From NCBI GenBank assembly GCA_937907305.1, contig CALERQ010000007.1:1-12027 (forward strand): a stretch of 12,027 nucleotides of DNA. The letters run 5' to 3'. The stretch's first letter is position 1, and every line of letters starts with the position of its first letter. The stretch comes from an uncultured Clostridia bacterium. Lineage in GTDB: Bacteria; Bacillota; Clostridia; Oscillospirales; Ruminococcaceae. Both the position numbers and the translations under genes were made by a program. The notes beneath the pieces were generated by a model. That model saw only the letters and a program-made list of their open reading frames with translations, was not told the DNA's origin and did no database searches. Shown one piece after another: positions 6,211-12,027 of this stretch.

Positions 6211-6744
6211 ATGTCCTTGGAGATCGAACGCAAATTCCGCATCAAAATGCCGCCCAAAGCCTGGCTGCGCAGCCGGGAGGGTGTTTCCGTCACCAGCCTG
6301 GTGCAGTGCTACCTCACCGCCCGCCCCGGCTGGGAACGCCGCGTGCGCCAGGCCACCAACGCCTTGACCGGCGAGGTACGCTGTACCCTCACCGAAAAGA
6401 CGGAGGAAGCCGGCCTCATCCGTACCGAGCTGGAAAAGGAAATCTCCCAAATTGAGTATGAAGCCCTGCTGGAAGAGATGCTCCCCGGCACCCCGGCACT
6501 CTACAAGGTGCGATGGGCCTTCCCCTACGCGGGCCACGCCATCGAGATCGACTGCTACCCCTTTTGGGAGGAGGAAGCCATCCTGGAGGTGGAGCTCTCC
6601 TCCCCCGAGGAGGCCTTCACCCTCCCGCCGGAGATCAAAGTATTGGCCGATGTGACCGATGACCCGAACCTCAAAAACCGCGCCCTGGCCCTGGCCATGG
6701 CAGAATGGGAAAAAGATCAGGAAAAAATGCCGGAAAATCAGTAA
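6211..6744 (+). CDS. CYTH domain (triphosphate tunnel metalloenzyme) protein
   Basis: This 177-residue protein starts MSLEIERKF, giving the ExExK signature (E4, E6, K8) that binds metal and triphosphate in CYTH enzymes. Further family strands follow: QCYLT (32-36), ERRVRQ (42-47) and RCTLTEK (57-63), then an EKEIS strand, an acidic IEIDCYPF strand and an LEVELSS strand. These supply the alternating charged residues lining the tunnel. Bacterial members are mostly inorganic triphosphatases; some act on thiamine triphosphate or make cAMP. The likely role is cytosolic triphosphate hydrolysis, with substrate unproven. I chose the ATG at 6211 because GAGGTG lies just upstream and the ExExK motif is normally at the very N-terminus. 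The frame stays open back to 6031, but that part is the cloverleaf and tandem repeat. The next promoter begins 10 nt after the stop. Confidence 0.9.
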   Translation: MSLEIERKFRIKMPPKAWLRSREGVSVTSLVQCYLTARPGWERRVRQATNALTGEVRCTLTEKTEEAGLIRTELEKEISQIEYEALLEEMLPGTPALYKVRWAFPYAGHAIEIDCYPFWEEEAILEVELSSPEEAFTLPPEIKVLADVTDDPNLKNRALALAMAEWEKDQEKMPENQ

Positions 6745-6753
6745 CATTTCCTA

Positions 6754-6781
6754 TTGACAACCGCGTAAAAGTGAATATAAT
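6754..6781 (+). promoter_or_regulatory. Promoter of the FMN-riboswitch riboflavin operon
   Basis: Both boxes are perfect consensus: TTGACA (6754-6759) and TATAAT (6776-6781), with a 16-nt spacer. Transcription would start near 6788, immediately before the aptamer. No terminator is seen between the CYTH stop and this promoter. Confidence 0.85.
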
Positions 6782-6792
6782 GGTTTCAAGAT

Positions 6793-6924
6793 GTTTCGGG
6801 GCGGGGTGCAATTCCCCACCGGCGGTGACGGAGCCCATCGGCTCCCCAGTCCGCGAACAGCGCCACGGCGCTGCCGAGAGGGTGCGATTCCCTCACCGAC
6901 GGTCACAGTCCGGATGGAAGAAAC
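6793..6924 (+). ncRNA. FMN riboswitch (RFN element)
   Basis: The conserved RFN core is plain. GTTTCGGGGC opens it (6793-6802), followed by GGGTGCAATTCCCCACCGGCGG-like sequence, an AGTCCGCGA segment (6849-6857), GTGCGATTCCCTCACCGACGG-like sequence, and CAGTCCGGATGGAAGAAAC at the end. P1 pairs GTTTC (6793-6797) with GAAAC (6920-6924). FMN binding to this aptamer normally shuts off riboflavin uptake or synthesis genes. The downstream gene here is a RibU-like transporter component, which fits. Confidence 0.96.
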
Positions 6925-6942
6925 AGCGCTTTTTTGCGTGCC

Positions 6943-6985
6943 AGCGCCCCGCTGCGGCTTTTGCCGTGCCGGGCGCTTTTGTTTT
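6943..6985 (+). terminator. Riboswitch-controlled terminator
   Basis: AGCGCCC (6943-6949) pairs with GGGCGCT (6971-6977), with an inner GCGGC/GCCG-like helix, followed by TTTTGTTTT. Just after the aptamer, GCGCT (6926-6930) can instead pair with AGCGC (6943-6947). This gives a mutually exclusive antiterminator when FMN is absent. The alternative pairing is inferred by eye. Confidence 0.75.
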
Positions 6986-7027
6986 GCGATGAAACATCTG
7001 CAAATCAATAAAAGGAGCATAACCACC

Positions 7028-7573
7028 ATGGCAAACACCAATCCCAAACTGGGCCGGCTCGCCAAGCTCGGCCTGCTCGCGGCCCTCTCGGTCGTCCTCG
7101 TATTCTTCATTCACTTTCCCATCTTCCCCACCGCCAAGTTCCTGGAATACGATCCCGCCGATATCCCCATCATGATCGCCACCTTCGCTTTCGGTCCCTG
7201 GTACGGCCTCATGACCACCATTGTCGTCGCCGTTATCCAGGGCGTCACCGTCAGTGCCTCAGGCGGCGTCTACGGCATCATCATGCACATCATCTCCACC
7301 GGCACCTTCGTGCTGGTCGCCGGCCTTATCTACGAAAAGCATAAGACAAAAAAAGGCGCGCTCATCGCCCTTCTCTGCGGCGTTGTTGCCTGGGGCCTCA
7401 TCATGATGCCCGCCAACCTCCTCATCACCCCCATCTTTACCGGCATGCCGGTGGAGGCCATCCGCGCCATCCTGCTGCCCGTCATCCTGCCCTTCAATCT
7501 TATTAAAGCCGGCATCAACGCCACCGTGACCTTCCTGGTCTACAAAAGCGTTTCGCCGCTTCTTCATCGGTGA
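7028..7573 (+). CDS. ribU: Riboflavin ECF transporter substrate-binding (S) component, RibU-like
   Basis: This membrane protein has 181 residues and about six hydrophobic helices. An early FFIHFPIFPTAKFLEYDPAD block is characteristic of RibU; the first loop and the YDPADIP segment form part of the riboflavin pocket. RibU binds riboflavin outside the cell and works with the shared EcfA/EcfA'/EcfT energising module, whose genes are not in this window. The upstream FMN riboswitch strongly supports riboflavin as ligand. I chose the ATG at 7028 because AAAGGAG (7011-7017) precedes it by 10 nt. An in-frame ATG at 6989 lacks a good ribosome site, and the open frame reaching back to 6791 runs through the riboswitch. 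The riboflavin kinase gene starts four nt after the stop, so imported vitamin can be phosphorylated at once. Confidence 0.92.
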   Translation: MANTNPKLGRLAKLGLLAALSVVLVFFIHFPIFPTAKFLEYDPADIPIMIATFAFGPWYGLMTTIVVAVIQGVTVSASGGVYGIIMHIISTGTFVLVAGLIYEKHKTKKGALIALLCGVVAWGLIMMPANLLITPIFTGMPVEAIRAILLPVILPFNLIKAGINATVTFLVYKSVSPLLHR

Positions 7574-7577
7574 TTTT

Positions 7578-7994
7578 ATGAAAGAACAGTTCTCCTTTAC
7601 CGGCCGGGTCATCACCGGCCACCGCCTGGGCCACACCCTCGGCTTCCCCACCGCCAATATCGTCGTCACCCCCGGGGAGAAGCTCCCCGCCCTCGGCGTT
7701 TACGCCGCGTGGGTCACCCTGCCGGATGGCACCCGCCGTGCCGCCGTGACCAATCTCGGCGTCCGCCCCACCGTGGAGGCGGCAGGTGCCCTGTGGGTGG
7801 AAAGCTACCTTCTCGATTTTTCCGGCGACCTGTACGGCCAGGAGCTGACCGTTACCCTTTGTCACTTTCTGCGCCCGGAGCGCCGCTTCCCCAATGTGGA
7901 AGCCCTGCGCCAGGCCATCGCCCATAATGCCCAGGAAGCCCGCGCCTTACTGCTGGGCAAGGGTAAGGAAGACCACACCCCCAGCGGCCAATAA
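7578..7994 (+). CDS. Stand-alone riboflavin kinase
   Basis: This 138-residue protein consists only of the riboflavin kinase domain. It shows GRVITGHRLGHTLGFPTANI (9-28) with the PTAN motif (24-27) that binds Mg-ATP, GVYAAWV (40-46), TNLGVRPTV (58-66) and VESYLLDFSGDLYG (74-87). Glu75 is in the place of the catalytic base. It converts riboflavin and ATP to FMN. Most bacteria carry the domain as the C-terminal half of bifunctional RibF (about 300 residues). The FAD synthetase half is absent here, and the upstream sequence is the complete ribU-like gene, so this is not a truncation. I give no symbol for that reason. The start has no strong Shine-Dalgarno and lies four nt after the ribU stop, pointing to translational coupling. 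Import plus kinase would trap the vitamin as FMN, which closes the riboswitch loop. Confidence 0.93.
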   Translation: MKEQFSFTGRVITGHRLGHTLGFPTANIVVTPGEKLPALGVYAAWVTLPDGTRRAAVTNLGVRPTVEAAGALWVESYLLDFSGDLYGQELTVTLCHFLRPERRFPNVEALRQAIAHNAQEARALLLGKGKEDHTPSGQ

Positions 7995-8014
7995 ACCCTG
8001 CACGGATCCCGGCT

Positions 8015-8106
8015 CGGGCGGCAGCCCGGCGGGCTTCGCCCGCCTTCGGGGCGCCCCCACGGGGGCGCCCCTTTCGCCGGCCTGCGGCCGGCGGGGCTGC
8101 CGCCCG
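8015..8106. repeat. Cloverleaf inverted-repeat element 2 (92 nt, four-way junction)
   Basis: A perfect 13-bp outer stem pairs CGGGCGGCAGCCC (8015-8027) with GGGCTGCCGCCCG (8094-8106). Inside are three perfect hairpins. Arm 1 is 7 bp (8028-8034 with 8038-8044, loop TTC). Arm 2 is 10-11 bp (8048-8058 with 8061-8071). Arm 3 is 8 bp (8075-8082 with 8086-8093, loop TGC). The linkers are 0, 3, 3 and 0 nt. It begins 20 nt after the riboflavin kinase stop, with no T-run, and may act as that operon's 3' structure. The plan matches the element at 6033-6115. Confidence 0.85.
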
Positions 8107-8153
8107 GTGCCCGCGCCCTGCGCATGATCCCCGCAAAAATCCCCTTCCCCACC

Positions 8154-8183
8154 TTGACAAATCCCCCTCCCCTGCGGTAAAAT
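8154..8183 (+). promoter_or_regulatory. Promoter of the valS T-box leader
   Basis: A consensus TTGACA (8154-8159) is followed, after 18 nt, by TAAAAT (8178-8183, five of six). Transcription would start near 8190, at the beginning of the T-box leader. Confidence 0.75.
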
Positions 8184-8189
8184 AACCAG

Positions 8190-8450
8190 GATAACAAAAA
8201 ACGCTTTGAAGCGGAGGAGTACCCGTTCCCCCCGACCCCCAGAGAGCAGCCGTCCGGTGCAAAGGCTGCGGCGGAAAACGGAGAAAGTCGCCGCCGAGCG
8301 GTGCCGCCGAATTTTTTAAGCGGCAACGGCGTTCCCCGTTACGGAAAATGAGTGCGTGCCGCTTCGGCACGAAACCAGGTGGTACCGCGCCAAAAAATGC
8401 GTCCTGCTGTTTTCCCTTCTGTGGAAAAATCAGCGGGCTTTTTTATTTTC
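8190..8450 (+). ncRNA. T-box riboswitch sensing tRNA-Val
   Basis: All main T-box landmarks are present. AGTA of the specifier loop is at 8218-8221 and AGAGAGC at 8241-8247. The distal stem GCAGCC/GGCTGC (8246-8251 with 8264-8269) carries the GGTGCAAA loop. The GAGAAAGTC segment places a GUC (valine) specifier at 8287-8289, by analogy with GAAAGGC in glycine T-boxes. A stem III hairpin CGTGCCG/CGGCACG lies at 8355-8371. The T-box AGGTGGTACCGCG is at 8377-8389. Its TGGT (8380-8383) would pair with ACCA, matching an A discriminator base as in tRNA-Val. Uncharged tRNA-Val would stabilise the antiterminator and turn on valS. Confidence 0.95.
8402..8449 (+). terminator. T-box-controlled terminator
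   Basis: TCCTGCTGTTTTCC (8402-8415) pairs with GGAAAAATCAGCGGG (8423-8437), with a small bulge and a G-T pair, followed by CTTTTTTATTTT. CGTCCT at its foot (8400-8405) is also the partner of the AGG of the T-box in the competing antiterminator. Confidence 0.85.
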
Positions 8451-8464
8451 CCCGCCTGCCGCCA

Positions 8465-8574
8465 CGGGAAAACCGGCGCTGACGGCGTCACCGGACCTTG
8501 ACAGGCGCTAGCCCGCCTTCGTCGGGCGCCAGCCTGCCCGCGGCCCGCTTCCTTGTCATCATCCGGTTTTCCCG
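8465..8574. repeat. 110-nt inverted repeat in the valS leader
   Basis: A perfect 12-bp pair, CGGGAAAACCGG (8465-8476) and CCGGTTTTCCCG (8563-8574), encloses 86 nt. Inside, TGAC/GTCA forms a small hairpin. TGACA (8499-8503) can pair with TGTCA (8554-8558) around a further imperfect hairpin (CAGGC/GCCTG, GCCCG/CGGGC). The element lies downstream of the T-box terminator and upstream of the valS ribosome site, so it would be in the mature valS mRNA. It may be a small inserted element or a leader structure. Confidence 0.5.
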
Positions 8575-8644
8575 CGCCGCCCGGCTGCTTTTCCCACCGC
8601 CAATTGCCGGCCGCACCATCCCAAAAGAAAAAAGGAGGATCCCC

Positions 8645-11334
8645 ATGGCAAAACAACTGGAAAAGGTCTATGACCCCAAACAGGTCGAGGACCGCACCTA
8701 CCAATTCTGGCTGGATAAAAACTACTTCCATGCCGATGCCGAAAGCAAAAAGGAACCCTACACCATCGTCATCCCGCCCCCCAATATCACCGGCCAGCTG
8801 CATATGGGCCACGCGCTGGATAACACCCTCCAGGACGCCCTCATCCGCTGGCGCCGCATGCAGGGCTACGAAGCCCTGTGGCCGATCACGCCTCCATCGC
8901 CACCGAAGCCAAAATCGTGGAAGCCATGCGCAAGGAAGGCGTCACCAAGGAAGAGATCGGCCGCGAGGGCTTTTTGGAGCGCGCCTGGGAATGGCGCCGC
9001 CAGTACGGCGGGCGCATTGTCAGCCAGCTCAAAAAGCTCGGCTCCAGCTGTGACTGGGAGCGGGAACGCTTCACCCTCGATGAAGGCTGCTCCCGCGCGG
9101 TGCAGCTGGTGTTCCAGCGCCTGTACGATCAGGGCCTCATCTACCGCGGCAACCGCATGGTCAACTGGTGCCCCACCTGCAATACCTCCATCAGCGATGC
9201 CGAGGTAGAGTACGAGGAGCAGGACGGCAACTTCTGGCACCTGCTCTACACCGTCAAGGAGACCGGCGAGCAGCTGGAACTGGCCACCACCCGCCCCGAG
9301 ACCATGCTGGGCGATACCGCCGTGGCCATCAATGGCGATGACCCCCGCTATGCCCACCTGCACGGCTGCCATGTCATCCTGCCGCTGCTCAATAAGGAGA
9401 TCCCCATCGTCTGCGATGAGCACGCCGATATGGAAAAGGGCACCGGCGTCGTAAAGATCACCCCCGCCCACGACCCCAACGACTTTGAGGTCGGCGAGCG
9501 GCACAACCTGCCCCGTGTCCGGGTCTTCACCTACGACGGCCACATGACCGGCGCTGCCGATAAAGCCGCCGCCGATGAACTGTTCCGCACCGGCAAGGCT
9601 GCCGCCGGCGAGCCCGAGGTACTGGATTGCGGCAAATATGCCGGCATGACCACCAAGGAGGCCCGCAAGGCCATCCTGGCCGATCTGGAAGCCTGCGGCG
9701 CCCTCAAATCGGTGGAGCCGCTGCGCCACGATGTGGGCACCTGCTACCGCTGCCACTCCACCATTGAGCCCATGGTCTCCAAGCAGTGGTTCGTCTCCAT
9801 GAAGCCGCTGGCGGAGCCCGCCATCAAGGCCGTCCGCGAAAAGGACATCCGCTTCGTCCCGGAGCGCTTCGATAAAAACTACTTCCACTGGATGGAAAAC
9901 ATCCGTGACTGGTGCATCAGCCGCCAGCTGTGGTGGGGCCATCGCATCCCCGCCTACTACTGCGATGACTGCGGCGAGACCGTCGTCACCATCCAGGGCA
10001 TCGAAAAGTGTCCCAAGTGCGGCGGCCACATGACCCAGGATCCCGATACCCTGGATACCTGGTTCTCCAGCGCGCTGTGGCCCTTCTCCACCCTGGGCTG
10101 GCCGGATGACACCCCCGAGATGCGCAAGTTCTATCCCACCTCCACCCTCGTCACCGGCTACGATATCATCACCTTCTGGGTCTCCCGCATGATCTTCTCC
10201 GGCCTGGAATACACCGGCAAAAAGCCCTTCGATACCGTCCTCATCCACGGCCTGGTGCGGGATGCCCAGGGCCGCAAGATGAGCAAATCTCTCGGCAATG
10301 GCGTCGATCCGCTGGAGGTCATCGACCAGTACGGCGCGGATGCCCTGCGCTTTATGCTGGTGACCGGCAACAGCCCCGGCAATGATACCCGCTACATGGA
10401 TGAAAAGGTGAAGGCCGCCCGCAATTTCGCCAATAAGATCTGGAACGCCACCCGCTTCATCCAGATGAACCTCTCCGATGAGATCACCAAGATCGAGCTG
10501 CCGGGGACCCTCGCCACCGAGGATAAGTGGGTGCTCACCCTCTACAATGACCTTGTGAAGGAAGTCACCGATAACCTTGAGAAATTCGAGCTGGGCGTCG
10601 CTTCCGCCAAGCTGTACGATTTCATCTGGGATATCCTCTGCGACTGGTACATCGAGCTGGTGAAGAGCCGTCTGCAGGCCGGCGGCGAGACCGCCCTCAA
10701 TGCCCAAAAGGTACTGGTCTATGTCATGGCCAATACCCTCAAGCTGCTGCATCCCTTCATGCCCTTCATCACCGAGGAGATCTGGCAGAGCCTGCCCCAC
10801 GAGGGCGAGGCCGAAGCCATCATGATCTCCCAGTGGCCCACCTGGAGCGAGGCGCTTTCCTTCCAGAAGGAGGAGGCCGACTTCCAGAAGATCATCGATA
10901 TCATCCGGGCCATCCGCAACCAGCGCACCGAGATGAACATCCCGCCCTCCAAAAAGGCCAAGGTCTATATCGAAACCGCCGAGACCGGGATCTTCACAAA
11001 CGGTATCCCGTTCCTGCAGCGCCTGGCCTCCGCCTCGGAGGTCGAGGTCGGTGAAAAGTTCGAGCTGCCCGGCGCCGTCCAAGTCATCACCCATGCTGCC
11101 CGCGCCCTCATCCCCATGGATGAGCTCATCGACCGGGAAAAGGAACTGGCCCGCCTGGAAAAAGAGCGCGAAAAGTGCCAGAGCGACATTGATTTCATCG
11201 GCCGCAAGCTGGATAACCCCGGCTTTGTCGCCAAAGCGCCCGCCCAGCTCATCGAAGCCGAGCGTGCCAAGCTGGCCCAGCACAAAGACCGCATGGCCAA
11301 GATTTTGGAATCCATCGCTTCCATGCAGCAGTAA
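8645..11334 (+). pseudogene. valS: Valine--tRNA ligase, frameshifted after the HMGH motif
   Basis: This is a class Ia valyl-tRNA synthetase read in two frames. Frame A starts at 8645 (AAAGGAGG at 8631-8638) and gives MAKQLEKVYDPK, the PPPNITGQLHMGHAL ATP-site block (HMGH, residues 53-56) and ends correctly at GYEALW79 (8879-8881). The next expected residues are V-P-G-T and then DHASIATE. Only CC lies between TGG and GAT at 8884, so about 10 nt are missing and the frame shifts by -1. Frame B then runs intact to the stop at 11334. It carries the CP1 editing domain (TTRPETMLGDTA), Cys-pair knuckles, DWCISRQLWWGHRIPAYYC, KMSKS (10276-10290) and a C-terminal coiled coil (LIDREKELARLEKE). With 10 nt restored, the protein would be 899 residues, normal for ValRS. 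It charges tRNA-Val and is essential unless a second copy exists. The break may be a sequencing or assembly error or a true lesion. Confidence 0.9.
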
Positions 11335-11345
11335 TCGGATTTTCC

Positions 11346-11375
11346 CTGCACCGTACCCTTTGTGGTGCGGTGCAG
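11346..11375 (+). other. Hairpin directly after valS
   Basis: CTGCACCGTACC (11346-11357) pairs with GGTGCGGTGCAG (11364-11375) at 11 of 12 positions, with a six-nt loop. It starts 11 nt after the valS stop and precedes a second hairpin with a T-rich tail. It probably protects the 3' end or aids termination. Confidence 0.6.
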
Positions 11376-11376
11376 T

Positions 11377-11411
11377 CCCCTGTCCGGGCGCAGGGGCAGG
11401 CGTATTTTATT
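11377..11411 (+). terminator. Probable valS terminator
   Basis: CCCCTG (11377-11382) pairs with CAGGGG (11391-11396), loop of eight nt, followed by CAGGCGTATTTTATT. The T-rich tail starts about seven nt from the stem, so it is not an ideal intrinsic terminator. Confidence 0.55.
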
Positions 11412-11487
11412 CGGTTTCCGCAAGCCAATCGCAGAAAGTCACGCTGCCGAGATTATTGGGTGAACAAGCAGCTATTTTCCCAGACGG

Positions 11488-11512
11488 CCCCTCCCCCGCC
11501 ACGGGGGAGGGG
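11488..11512. repeat. 10-bp C/G-run hairpin
   Basis: CCCCTCCCCC (11488-11497) pairs perfectly with GGGGGAGGGG (11503-11512) around a five-nt loop. It is the first of several strong palindromes in the 693-nt stretch after valS, in which I see no gene. Confidence 0.6.
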
Positions 11513-11558
11513 AACGGGAAGGGGGCAGATGCTGCCGCAGGCTACCTTTGAAGCGCAT

Positions 11559-11620
11559 CTGTGCGCAGTACGGATTTGGATTTTTCGCCCCAGAAAAATC
11601 TAAATCCGTAGCCAGCACAG
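11559..11620. repeat. 62-nt long hairpin
   Basis: An 18-nt arm, 11569-11586 (starting TACGGATTT), pairs with 11593-11610 (ending AAATCCGTA) at 17 Watson-Crick positions plus one G-T, loop GCCCCA. Beyond a 4x4 internal loop, CTGTGC (11559-11564) pairs with GCACAG (11615-11620). The hairpin is AT-rich, unlike its surroundings. It could be a miniature inverted-repeat element or a structured RNA. Confidence 0.6.
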
Positions 11621-11637
11621 CACAAGCGTCACGGGTC

Positions 11638-11691
11638 TTTAGGGCGGAGCCCTAAATCGCTTTTGGGCACTTTTGGCGATTCAAAAGTGCC
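11638..11691. repeat. Pair of hairpins with an alternative pairing
   Basis: TTTAGGGC (11638-11645) pairs with GCCCTAAA (11649-11656) around GGA. Then GGCACTTTTG (11666-11675) pairs with CAAAAGTGCC (11682-11691) around GCGATT. AATCGC (11655-11660) can instead pair with that GCGATT loop, which would either form a pseudoknot with the second hairpin or compete with its folding. Confidence 0.5.
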
Positions 11692-11706
11692 GCCCCGGCG
11701 GCAGCC

Positions 11707-12027
11707 GTACAGTCTGTCACCCTCCGGTGACCCCGCCCCGCCGACAGGCGACTACAAATTTGCCGTAAATATCTTTTGCCTGCTTTTCTTCATAGAAAAG
11801 TAAGCCCCCGCCGGGTAGGCGTACAGGCCGTCACCCTCCGGTGACTCCGCCCCGCCGAAGGCGACCAAAAACCTGGCCCCTCGGCAGCGGTGCTTCCCAA
11901 GCCTTGTAAAAGGCCCCGCCCCGCCAAAGGCGACCACCAACTTGCCGTAAATTTCTTTTGCGTCCTTTTCTTCATAGAAAAGTAAGCCCCCGCCGGGTAG
12001 GCGTACAGGCCGTCACCCTCCGGTGAC
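11707..12027. repeat. Tandem repeat array (114- and 182-bp units), running off the window
   Basis: Units begin with GTACAG at 11707, 11821 and 12003. The first is 114 bp and the second 182 bp. The longer unit contains an extra 68 bp that partly duplicates the CCCCGCC...AAGGCGACCA segment. Each start carries a GTCACC-CTCC-GGTGAC hairpin (11716-11731, 11830-11845, 12012-12027). Complete units also carry CTTTTCT-TCAT-AGAAAAG (11783-11800, 11965-11982) followed by GTAAGCCCCCGCCGGG. The last unit is cut by the window edge. No gene is seen here; open frames on the minus strand are translations of the repeat. Confidence 0.75.

Noticed and set aside
6791..7027. N-terminal extension of the RibU-like protein
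   Set aside because: The extension lies in the FMN riboswitch and its terminator. The ATG at 7028 has a strong ribosome site.
8015..8106. tRNA gene, suggested by the cloverleaf shape
   Set aside because: The arms have three-nt loops. There is no seven-nt anticodon loop, no T-loop sequence and no D-loop guanines, and the outer stem is 13 bp rather than seven.
8878..8886. Programmed -1 frameshift or bypass in valS
   Set aside because: There is no slippery heptamer, pseudoknot or stop codon in the usual place. Even a -1 shift would delete the conserved PGT before DHAS, so a deletion or sequence error is simpler.
8866..11283. An 805-codon open frame on the minus strand opposite valS
   Set aside because: Its composition is low-complexity and rich in Gly/Asp/Ala. 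The plus strand is an unmistakable valyl-tRNA synthetase, so this is a shadow.
11752..11975. Two minus-strand frames of about 60 codons in the right-end repeats
   Set aside because: They are translations of the tandem repeat (both begin with the AGAAAAG hairpin region read as M-K-K), have no ribosome site of note, and are not protein-like.
11707..12027. CRISPR array
   Set aside because: Units are 114 and 182 bp and nearly identical throughout, with no short repeat and unique-spacer pattern.

Overview
The window reads as a chromosomal segment of a GC-rich Gram-positive anaerobe of the class Clostridia, most likely a gut Oscillospiraceae/Ruminococcaceae-type bacterium. This is inferred from strong AAGGAGG ribosome binding sites, AT-rich TTGACA/TATAAT promoters in a GC-rich background, a T-box leader on valS, an FMN riboswitch on a riboflavin ECF transporter, and a lipoprotein-anchored TAXI-TRAP transporter. 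The species cannot be named from this sequence alone.

Layout, left to right. (1) 1-1640: the end of a transport operon, with a 35-residue one-helix membrane protein followed by a sodium:solute symporter (SSS) family transporter. (2) 1727-2344: a bidirectional terminator, then a convergent YfbR-type HD 5'-deoxynucleotidase on the minus strand. (3) 2345-6008: a divergent control region with four CCATTTTG-like half-sites, a TAXI-type TRAP solute-binding lipoprotein, a hairpin spacer, and the fused TRAP permease with its terminator. (4) 6033-6744: a perfect cloverleaf inverted-repeat element, a short tandem repeat carrying a promoter, and a CYTH/triphosphate-tunnel protein. (5) 6754-7994: promoter, FMN riboswitch, terminator, RibU-like riboflavin S component and a stand-alone riboflavin kinase. 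Together these import riboflavin and trap it as FMN, under feedback by FMN. (6) 8015-8106: a second cloverleaf element. (7) 8154-11411: promoter, valine T-box leader, a long inverted repeat, valS and its terminator. The valS frame is broken by an apparent 10-nt deletion just after the HMGH motif. (8) 11412-12027: no gene is seen; the stretch holds a series of strong hairpins and a tandem repeat of 114/182 bp that runs off the window.

The coding genes are ordinary transport, vitamin and housekeeping genes. The least explained signals are non-coding. Two elements of 83 and 92 nt each fold as a four-way junction: a perfect 13-bp outer stem encloses three perfect hairpins, with zero or three-nt linkers. 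Their sequences differ but they share short modules. Other points for a second look are the broken essential valS, the replaced Na2-site Ser/Thr pair in the SSS transporter, and the repeat island at the right end. I did not find a defence system, biosynthetic cluster or mobile-element enzyme in this window.
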